Below are positions 1 through 6,842 of a stretch of DNA of 35,490 nucleotides, piece by piece (the stretch's first letter is position 1; each line of letters starts with the position of its first letter). The translations under genes were made by a program, and so were the position numbers. Origin of the DNA: Candidatus Bathyarchaeota archaeon B26-2 (GTDB taxonomy: Archaea; Thermoproteota; Bathyarchaeia; Bathyarchaeales; B26-1). The stretch spans positions 1-35,490 of the forward strand of contig LUCE01000019.1 in the NCBI GenBank assembly GCA_001593935.1, written 5' to 3'. The notes below the pieces were generated by a model. That model was not told the origin of the DNA. It saw nothing but the letters and a program-made list of their open reading frames with translations, and did not search any database.

Positions 1-1816
1 TCTCTTCGTAGTTTGCGTAAAGGTTTCGTTTGGCGAAGATGCTCGCGATCTTTATAGCTGCGCCGGCTATGTGAGGGTTAGAAACGCATGAACCCACGTT
101 CACGATGCATCCGGCATCGAAGGCACCCGGGTAAATCTCGTATGGACTCTTCCCCTCCTCGTCCTTGTATAGCGCAGCAGACATGGCGGCGCATCCAGAA
201 GTCAACACTATGAACCGGCGGTTCGCGAACTCCATAGCCATCTCCGCGATTTCCTCTCCTCCCTTCGGATAGTTAGCGCACCCCACAAAGGCGATCACTC
301 CAGGAATCTCGCCTAGAACTATTGGGCCCCCAACGTTCCTTATCTCTATATCTTGAATCGCGCCTCTCCCCGCACGGATCTTGTATGTCTCTTCTTTCAG
401 CTTCTTTTCAGCCGCCTTCACGATGAAGCTGTGAAGTGGTAAACCTTGTGGACATGCACTCTCGCAACGTGCACACCCGATGCATTCAGCGTAGAGGGCT
501 CCAAGTTTGTCGAGGTTTCCCTTCGCGGCTTCGGCTACAGCTTCTGGGATGGGTAGATCGTTCGGGCACGCTCTTCTACAACTCTGGCATCCCGTGCATC
601 TCTTGGAGCCTTCGATGACGCCTTTCACGTTTGGTATCGCCTTGAACTTCTTCCTCCTCGGAGCCACTAGGATCGCCGTCTTGACGGCTACTTCTCCAAC
701 TTTCTCTGGATCCAGGATGAGAGCTCCAGGAGTCTTCCCGTTGACAAGGTCCGATACGATCTCTTCAGCTGGGTCATGGGTTCGATCTGGCAATCCTAGA
801 CAGTTCTTGGGGCTCGCCGCGATTAATGGCGCCTTGATCTTTTGGGCTTCAATCAAAGAGTCTGCGCGTATGCATTGCTCATCAACAACGATAACGTCCG
901 GCATGCCGCTTCTGATGTATCTGAGCTGCCATGAGATCGGCCCAACGATCTTGGCTTTCGGGTTATATCTAGTGACGTCGATGGCGGTACAGCATAAGCC
1001 TGTAACCTCAACCATACCGTACAATCCGTTCTCTTGGAGGTAGTCCACGATCTCAACCGCCGGGGGAACGTTATGACCAATAACCATAATAACCGGCTTG
1101 GTTGCGTCCACAACTCCTAAGCCTATGTCAACGAGGGGGGCGTCCGGGTCTGCCTTCGGGAAGTTGTAGGCTGATATTTGTGCTATATCGGCGACCTCCA
1201 TCCCAACCTGGTCTATCATGCCGGCGTGGAAGACCTTTGACTCGAAGTCGATGTTGCTTCCCTCCTGTCCTGTGTGGGTCGCTGAGAGCAGGTGTGTGAC
1301 TTGGCTCTCCAAGTAATCTAGGACGTCCTCAAGGTCGCCCAAGGTTCGAGGCCTAACACCGCAGACGAGACGAGTCACAGGGGCCTCAACCTCGACGCTC
1401 ACCCCACCGACATCAATCGGATGTTCTTTCCCAAACTTCTCGATGAGGTGCTCAACGAGGTGCCTAGCATGCGCTATGTGGGTAGCGGCACCGATACAAC
1501 ACGCCAACAAGACTATACGAGACTGCTGACCGGCCATATCGAGGCCGCAGGCTCCTCTCTTGTCTCCGGTTAGGTCGCACTTGCCGAAGGTGCAGAGGCA
1601 GCAGACGTCGCAGAAGGGCATATAGAAGGGTTTATACCGTTTTAGGAGTTTCAGGTCCCAGCTCCTCAGGTCCGTTATGGAGGGGAAGGGCGTCGGCCCG
1701 ATCTCCCCGGGCTTAGGCTCCTCGATTATCCTGCCGAGAGTTATCTCAAGGTCTTTTAGAACGCCTATGTCACTCCTCAGCTCCCCTACCTTAACATGGA
1801 GGCCTTTTCTCGCCAA
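1..1816 (-). CDS. cdhA: Acetyl-CoA decarbonylase/synthase (CO dehydrogenase) alpha subunit, N-terminal ~605 aa; 3' end beyond the window
   Basis: Continuous minus-strand reading frame from TTG at 1816 (directly after an in-frame TAA) to the window edge; missing from the ORF track. Contains MPFCDVCCLCTFGKCDLTGDKRGACGLDMAGQQ, LLACCIGAATHIAHARHLVEHL, ferredoxin motifs CTGCQSCRRACPNDLP and CIGCARCESACPQGLPL, and VNVGSCVSNPHIAGAAIKIA, all typical of archaeal CdhA. Confidence 0.93.
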   Translation of the reverse strand, partial: MARKGLHVKVGELRSDIGVLKDLEITLGRIIEEPKPGEIGPTPFPSITDLRSWDLKLLKRYKPFYMPFCDVCCLCTFGKCDLTGDKRGACGLDMAGQQSRIVLLACCIGAATHIAHARHLVEHLIEKFGKEHPIDVGGVSVEVEAPVTRLVCGVRPRTLGDLEDVLDYLESQVTHLLSATHTGQEGSNIDFESKVFHAGMIDQVGMEVADIAQISAYNFPKADPDAPLVDIGLGVVDATKPVIMVIGHNVPPAVEIVDYLQENGLYGMVEVTGLCCTAIDVTRYNPKAKIVGPISWQLRYIRSGMPDVIVVDEQCIRADSLIEAQKIKAPLIAASPKNCLGLPDRTHDPAEEIVSDLVNGKTPGALILDPEKVGEVAVKTAILVAPRRKKFKAIPNVKGVIEGSKRCTGCQSCRRACPNDLPIPEAVAEAAKGNLDKLGALYAECIGCARCESACPQGLPLHSFIVKAAEKKLKEETYKIRAGRGAIQDIEIRNVGGPIVLGEIPGVIAFVGCANYPKGGEEIAEMAMEFANRRFIVLTSGCAAMSAALYKDEEGKSPYEIYPGAFDAGCIVNVGSCVSNPHIAGAAIKIASIFAKRNLYANYEE

Positions 1817-1928
1817 TTAGACGCACTTACCTTACGATTGTTAAGGGATAGAATAACAACTTAAAGCATACAAGATAATTAACCTTTTCCCCAATAGCCT
1901 TCGAGGAGAACCGTCACAGCCCCCAACT

Positions 1929-2741
1929 CTAGGAGAATCTCTTGAGCCACTTAATCTCTTCCTCGAGGACTTTGAGCTTCGGTTGCGGAACCCCCTCAAT
2001 CGAGACGTACCCAGAGTATCCCAGCTTCTTCATCTCTCCGAGTATCTGTGACCAGTGGACGTGGCCGTTCCACCCGCTCCTTATGGTTCCGTGCCTGAAG
2101 GAGGTGTCAGTGTCGATGTGGGTGTGGACGATGTACGGGAAGAGCTTATCTAGCGCCCAGAGCTGATCTACTTCAGGCTCAACCCGCGGTATCGTCGTCG
2201 GCTGGTACAGAACTCGGATACGTTCACTATCGGTCTGCCATATACATCGGAGCTGACCGAGAACAGTGTCGTGAGGGGTCCTCGTATGGAGTTCAAGCCC
2301 GAAGACCACGTCGTGCTCTTCTCCGAGGGACGCCAGATCCTTCAAGCCCCTAATGAAGGTCCGCCACTTGTCCTCCGTCATCTCGGCGCTGGAGACACCC
2401 TCCCCGACGACCCGTATGACTCTTGCGCCTAACAAGTTCGCTATCTCGCAGTATCTCCTCCCAGTCTTGAGGCTCTTCCGGTAAGACTCCTCGCTCTCGG
2501 TGAACCTGAAGTACGTCGACGTTGCCGGAACCTCCAAGCCGTACTCGTCGGCCAACCTCTTTAGGCGCTTGATCTCGTCGAGGCTTCGGCCTTCAAGGCC
2601 CCACTTCGAGCCGGTGTAGCCCGGTTGAGCCCTTCCGCCCCAGAGCTCGACGCCGTCGTACCCCCACTCGGCGAGCTTAGGTATGAGCTCTTCAGGCGGT
2701 ATAACGCCTTGAGTCGTGTACGTGGTCACAGAGAACTTCAT
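1929..2741 (-). CDS. Sugar phosphate isomerase/epimerase (xylose isomerase-like TIM barrel)
   Basis: MKFSVTTYTTQGVIPPEELIPKLAEWGYDGVELWGGR..., C-terminal YSGYVSIEGVPQPKLKVLEEEIKWLKRF. ATG at 2741 preferred over the TTG at 2777. Confidence 0.8.
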   Translation of the reverse strand: MKFSVTTYTTQGVIPPEELIPKLAEWGYDGVELWGGRAQPGYTGSKWGLEGRSLDEIKRLKRLADEYGLEVPATSTYFRFTESEESYRKSLKTGRRYCEIANLLGARVIRVVGEGVSSAEMTEDKWRTFIRGLKDLASLGEEHDVVFGLELHTRTPHDTVLGQLRCIWQTDSERIRVLYQPTTIPRVEPEVDQLWALDKLFPYIVHTHIDTDTSFRHGTIRSGWNGHVHWSQILGEMKKLGYSGYVSIEGVPQPKLKVLEEEIKWLKRFS

Positions 2742-2834
2742 ATCTACCACCCTTCCGCCGTAATGTTGAGCCTCCAACTTTTTAGGTCTTTCCTAAGATC
2801 TCTGAGAGGCTTAACTGTCTGCGCAGTCCCAACT

Positions 2835-3398
2835 CTAGGTGTAGACTTTCAGGCCTCGAGATTTTAGGGGTCCAATTATGCTTGGTCTGCTCAGAACTTT
2901 GAGGAGGGCTAGGCCGAACACGGCGAAGGCAATGGTGCTGCTAGCTGTGATGCTTATTATGCTGAGGGCCCAAGGGGGCCACGTCGCCGGAAGAGCGAGT
3001 CCGAAGACGTCGCTTGGAGGAGGGAACAACAACCACAAATAGCTTCCCACGGTCAAGCCTATGATTACGGCTCCTGAGAGGCATCCTAGAAGAGTCCTTT
3101 TCCTCAACTTGAAGATTATGGTGGCGGCCATCAGGTTGGCCATGGGCCCAAGCAGTATATCGTAGATTCCGTACTGCATGGAGGCCGATAGGTACGCGTT
3201 GCTCACGAAGCATCCCACCGAGACCCCTACTATCGTAGGAGGACCGAAGATTGCTGCTAACGGGATTAGGCAGTCCGCTATTCGCAGCTGGATCACCGCC
3301 GCGGCGCTTATCCCCTGCAAGATCACCATCACGGCGTATAAGGAAGCGAAGATGGATGAGAGGGCTAGGTCTCTACTTTCAAATCGCGTGTCTACCAC
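2835..3398 (-). CDS. QueT-family transporter (predicted queuosine/archaeosine precursor uptake membrane protein)
   Basis: Six-TM-like 187 aa protein with QueT-like motifs: IQLRIADCLIPLAAIFGPPTIVGVSVGCFVSNAY...YGIYDILLGPMANLMAA. GTG start; exact start uncertain. Confidence 0.75.
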   Translation of the reverse strand: MVDTRFESRDLALSSIFASLYAVMVILQGISAAAVIQLRIADCLIPLAAIFGPPTIVGVSVGCFVSNAYLSASMQYGIYDILLGPMANLMAATIIFKLRKRTLLGCLSGAVIIGLTVGSYLWLLFPPPSDVFGLALPATWPPWALSIISITASSTIAFAVFGLALLKVLSRPSIIGPLKSRGLKVYT

Positions 3399-3402
3399 CT
3401 CC

Positions 3403-3478
3403 TAAACCCGGGGTTTATATGGCGGAACGGGTGGGGTGGGCCCCACTCACCCGCCTTTCTCCCTTGATTTCAAGGGAG
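3403..3478 (-). promoter_or_regulatory. Structured leader/operator candidate upstream of the QueT-like gene
   Basis: Three inverted repeats: 3403-3417 TAAACCC-G-GGGTTTA, 3421-3455 imperfect GC-rich hairpin (GGCGG...CCGCC outer stem), 3459-3478 CTCCCTTGA-TT-TCAAGGGAG. Confidence 0.5.
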
Positions 3479-3482
3479 CCAG

Positions 3483-3495
3483 ATTATAAAGTTTG
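3483..3495 (-). promoter_or_regulatory. Archaeal BRE/TATA promoter for the QueT-like gene
   Basis: Minus strand reads caaactttataatctgg; expected start site ~25 nt downstream falls in the 3459-3478 palindrome. Confidence 0.55.
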
Positions 3496-3590
3496 TGGGT
3501 TTGCTGGCGCGATTTTGAGGCAAAAGTTATTTATCTTTAGTCCATGATGAGTTATGTAAAGGGATACCGGATGGTTCTAGGTGATTGGTG

Positions 3591-3824
3591 ATGGCTGAAG
3601 AAGTTAAGCCTTCCTATCAAGCTCACAAGGTTGTAATCCGGGGAACCGTCGAGGGATACGATGTCGCCTCGCTCGAGGACCTGAGGAGGCTCGCGGATGA
3701 TCTCCAGAAACTCCAAGGTGACCTAAACGCCTTGAGGGAGCAGTTCAACGACCTCCAGAGGGCTCTCAACGCAACAAACTCAAGACTTGAGAGGCTTGAG
3801 AATTTCCTGAGATCGTTCAAGTAG
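3591..3824 (+). CDS. Small coiled-coil protein (77 aa)
   Basis: MAEEVKPSYQAHKVVIRGTVEGYDVASLEDLRRLADDLQKLQGDLNALREQFNDLQRALNATNSRLERLENFLRSFK; heptad pattern; TATA-like ttatttat near 3527-3534. Confidence 0.7.
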   Translation: MAEEVKPSYQAHKVVIRGTVEGYDVASLEDLRRLADDLQKLQGDLNALREQFNDLQRALNATNSRLERLENFLRSFK

Positions 3825-3879
3825 CTGAAACCATCTATCTTCTAAAAGGACATCTCAGCTCTTTCGCCTCCAAGGTTGG

Positions 3880-4953
3880 GTGGATGGCCGCGTGAGCCCG
3901 GACCCGGTAGGGAAGGCCGCCTTAACCATCTTGCTCTTGGCAGCCCTGACCGCTGGAGCCCTCATCTCATACCTCTGGGTTATGGGCTATTACGTTGCCC
4001 TAGGACTGGCCGTCCCCGAGGTCGCCTCTGTGGTGATCACCGAGGTCTCTGTCGCGCCTCAAGACCCAACATACCTTACCGTCTCCGTTCTGAACCCGTC
4101 CTTCTCGCCTGCTGATGCTGAGATAATCCGCATCTCGGTGCTGACGGCCGATGGAACTCTACATGAGGTTGAGGAGACGGAGCCCTCTATACCCCAAGGA
4201 GGATACACGCTCCCCGTAGGCAACTCCGAGGCCTTCAAGTGCTATTGGAGCTGGGTCGAATATGCGGGTGAGACCGTTAAGGTGATGGTCTTCTTAAGTG
4301 AGGGTTCTGGAGCAACCTTCCAGACGACCCTGCCCCCAACTGATCTGAGAGTTACTCGGGTGGTCTTCGACCCGAATAACGGAACCCTATTCAACATAAC
4401 CGTCGAGAACTCCGCGTCGTCCGCCACCTTCGTGAACCTAACTGGCGTCACCGTGATCATCAACGAGGACTTCCAAGAGACACTCGACGTTGACCCTCAG
4501 CTTCCAGTATCTCTCAACCCTGGGGAGGCCGTCAATCTGACATGCTTATGGACGTGGGCCGGGCATCAAAACAGGACATTAACGATAGTCGTGGATACTC
4601 TGCAGGGTTATAGGGCGAGGTTTTCGGGGGTCATCCCCACCTACGTCACCTTAGAGGTCAGCGAAGTCTCATTCAGCGCCGCTGAGAGGACGGGCTTCAA
4701 CGTAACCGTTACGAACCTACCTTCCTCCGTTATACCCGTGGACATAACGAGGGTCTACATCACCCTCAAGAACGGGACGTCCTTCAGCGTAACAGTCCTG
4801 AACCCGAGTCTCCCGTACACACTCGACGTAAACGGAACCGTGACCCTGACCTGCTCTTGGGACTGGAGCGACCGCCCAGACGAAGAGGTAACAGTAACAA
4901 TAAAGACGCTTCAGGGATTCGAGGCTTCAGAAACCCAGAAGACCCCTCCCTAA
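3880..4953 (+). CDS. Membrane-anchored, pilin-like surface protein with three tandem ~100-aa repeats carrying a CxWxW motif
   Basis: N-terminal hydrophobic helix (KAALTILLLAALTAGALISYLWVMGYY) followed by three repeats ending FKCYWSWVEYAGETVKV, LTCLWTWAGHQNRTLTI, LTCSWDWSDRPDEEVTV. Confidence 0.75.
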   Translation: MDGRVSPDPVGKAALTILLLAALTAGALISYLWVMGYYVALGLAVPEVASVVITEVSVAPQDPTYLTVSVLNPSFSPADAEIIRISVLTADGTLHEVEETEPSIPQGGYTLPVGNSEAFKCYWSWVEYAGETVKVMVFLSEGSGATFQTTLPPTDLRVTRVVFDPNNGTLFNITVENSASSATFVNLTGVTVIINEDFQETLDVDPQLPVSLNPGEAVNLTCLWTWAGHQNRTLTIVVDTLQGYRARFSGVIPTYVTLEVSEVSFSAAERTGFNVTVTNLPSSVIPVDITRVYITLKNGTSFSVTVLNPSLPYTLDVNGTVTLTCSWDWSDRPDEEVTVTIKTLQGFEASETQKTPP

Positions 4954-5254
4954 GCCGATATTCCTTCCCAAAAGAAGTGAGGGTGGGGGACGGCGCAGGC
5001 GGGTGCATGGGCCACACCCGACTCCCACTGGTTCACCTGCTTTAGGGATCGAGCTCCGTGGAGACCGTCCGCCACAACCTTTCCAGTTTATTTCTCAGAC
5101 GTTTTCCTAATAAATCTGTTATGAACCTCAAATCTATATTAAGGAACCATTCTGCAGTGGAAAAGTTGTTATGACGCTGGTAAATTTAACTTGGCATAGA
5201 CAAAAACCGTAAATTGGTTGAAACCTTTAACGGAGCACGCGGAGACGTGAAGGT

Positions 5255-6370
5255 ATGGGTTACGAGAGGGCGTTAAGGGCTATAAACCTCAAGCCTACCG
5301 ATAAGATACCTCTCCTCGGGACCATAGGGGATACAAGGTTTGGAGAGAAACTGACAGGGATTAAGAGCTCTGAGGGGAGCAGATACCTCAAGGCCCTACA
5401 TAAGGCTCTCGACGTGGACATGATCTACGTCTTGGAGACCCGCATGGATCGAAGCCCCATCGAACAGAGAGAGGACACGGTCTACGGAAAGTTTGAAGAC
5501 TTCGAGGATTCCTTTCCTTACTACGACTCTTTCCACATAGCTTATAAGGGGTATACCCTAGCCCGCACGAAGACGGCCACTCAGCTCTGGGTTGTGAGAC
5601 GGCCCTTTAAGACGTACAAGGAGATGCTCAAATACCTCGAGAACTACGACCCCAGAGAAGACGAGTTCAGAACCGCCAAGGAGATCGCCGAAGAATGCCG
5701 GAGAACCTACCGGCACTACCAAGATGTTCTGGAGGATGTAACCTTGGTGGCTGGAGAGACCTACCTAACGCTCTTCACGTTCTTCATCGTGCGGATAGGG
5801 TGGCAGCTCCTAGCCCGGCTCATCCTTAAAGACGTAGAGGTATTCGATGAACTTGCGAGGAGATACGCGGAGATAACGAAGAGACACACTGAGGCTTGGG
5901 CGAAATCCGGGATCAAAGCCTTCGTCTGCCACGACGATGTTGCCTTCAGGGAGGGGCCGGTGATGTCGCCCAGCTGGTTCAAGGAACACGTCTTTCCGCA
6001 TTATAGAGATATCTGGAGGCCGCTCAAGGATAAGGGGATAAGGGTTTTCTTCATCTCCGACGGCAACTATCTTCCCTTGATGGACGGTTTGGCTGAGGCT
6101 GGAGCTGAAGGGTTCAAGGTCAACCCCGACGCTAGGCTGAGCCGCGTGGACATCGAGAGGCTATGCGCAAAGTATGGGGGTAAGAAGGTTCTGATGCTCA
6201 GCCCCCGTCGGGACGTCCTTAAGAACGGAACCGTGAGAGAAGCCGTCTCCGAAGTGGAGTTCATCACGGCGCTGGCTCAGAGATATAACGGCGTCTTCGT
6301 CCACGGTCTAAGTGATACGCCACACCTTGAGGCTTGCTACCAGACATGGATAAGGAACCGTGAGAAGTGA
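5255..6370 (+). CDS. Uroporphyrinogen decarboxylase-family protein, probably a corrinoid/methyl transferase relative (MtaA/CmuA-like)
   Basis: MGYERALRAINLKPTDKIPLLGTIGDTRF..., CHDDVAFREGPVMSPSWFKEHVFPHYRDI, FISDGNYLPLMDGLAEAGAEGFKVNPDA, GKKVLMLSPRRDVLKNGT. Confidence 0.82.
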   Translation: MGYERALRAINLKPTDKIPLLGTIGDTRFGEKLTGIKSSEGSRYLKALHKALDVDMIYVLETRMDRSPIEQREDTVYGKFEDFEDSFPYYDSFHIAYKGYTLARTKTATQLWVVRRPFKTYKEMLKYLENYDPREDEFRTAKEIAEECRRTYRHYQDVLEDVTLVAGETYLTLFTFFIVRIGWQLLARLILKDVEVFDELARRYAEITKRHTEAWAKSGIKAFVCHDDVAFREGPVMSPSWFKEHVFPHYRDIWRPLKDKGIRVFFISDGNYLPLMDGLAEAGAEGFKVNPDARLSRVDIERLCAKYGGKKVLMLSPRRDVLKNGTVREAVSEVEFITALAQRYNGVFVHGLSDTPHLEACYQTWIRNREK

Positions 6371-6442
6371 AGACGGCCTAAACGGTTGCAAACGGTCTCT
6401 CCCGAGAAGAACAGGGGAGTTTTGTAGGCGTGTAATCGCCGT

Positions 6443-6457
6443 CTTCTTAATAAGAAG
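6443..6457. repeat. 15-nt palindrome CTTCTTA-A-TAAGAAG overlapping a TATA-like element
   Basis: Perfect 7-nt arms around one central base; 43 nt upstream of the start codon at 6500. Confidence 0.6.
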
Positions 6458-6499
6458 GTTTCTCTCTTACTCTTCATTTGGGCTCCGGTTCGTGCCTAT

Positions 6500-6751
6500 G
6501 TGAGGTCTCAGGAGGCTGAGGAGGACTTTGAAGAGATGAAGCTGACAAAACTTGAGATGGAGACTTACGAGTTCATAAGGAGACATGGAGATGTGATGAC
6601 CGTGAATATACCTCCCAGAATGAGAGGCGCCGTGCCCAGTCTTAAGAACAAAGGCCTAGTCGAGGTTTACAAAGATTATACGACCCCGTGGAGCACCAAG
6701 AAGATGAAGTTTGTGAGGGTTAAAGGAGACCCAGATACCCAACAGCAATAA
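6500..6751 (+). CDS. Small winged-helix-like protein (possible transcription regulator)
   Basis: LTKLEMETYEFIRRHGDVMTVNIPPRMRGAVPSLKNKGLVEVYKDYTTPWSTKKMKFVRVK: helix-turn-helix followed by wing-like strands. Confidence 0.6.
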   Translation: MRSQEAEEDFEEMKLTKLEMETYEFIRRHGDVMTVNIPPRMRGAVPSLKNKGLVEVYKDYTTPWSTKKMKFVRVKGDPDTQQQ

Positions 6752-6842
6752 CGGTCCCAAAGACGGAAACCTCTACGCTCAAGGAACCAGATTACCTTTA
6801 TTAACCGAGTCCGCAAGGTAAATGAACGAGGCTTGACCAGTT

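Noticed and set aside
436-1299. Plus-strand ORFs 436-618, 507-1043, 1102-1299 (and minus 853-1113)
   Set aside because: They lie antisense to or in another frame of the clear cdhA coding sequence and have no recognisable protein character.
3544-3599. Possible C/D box sRNA (ATGATGA ... CTGA spacing ~55 nt)
   Set aside because: No internal D'/C' boxes or terminal stem, and the D-like box is inside the start of the 3591 gene.
3876-4115. 79-aa ORF overlapping the start of the repeat protein
   Set aside because: Out-of-frame shadow; the 357-aa frame has repeat structure and a signal helix, this one does not.
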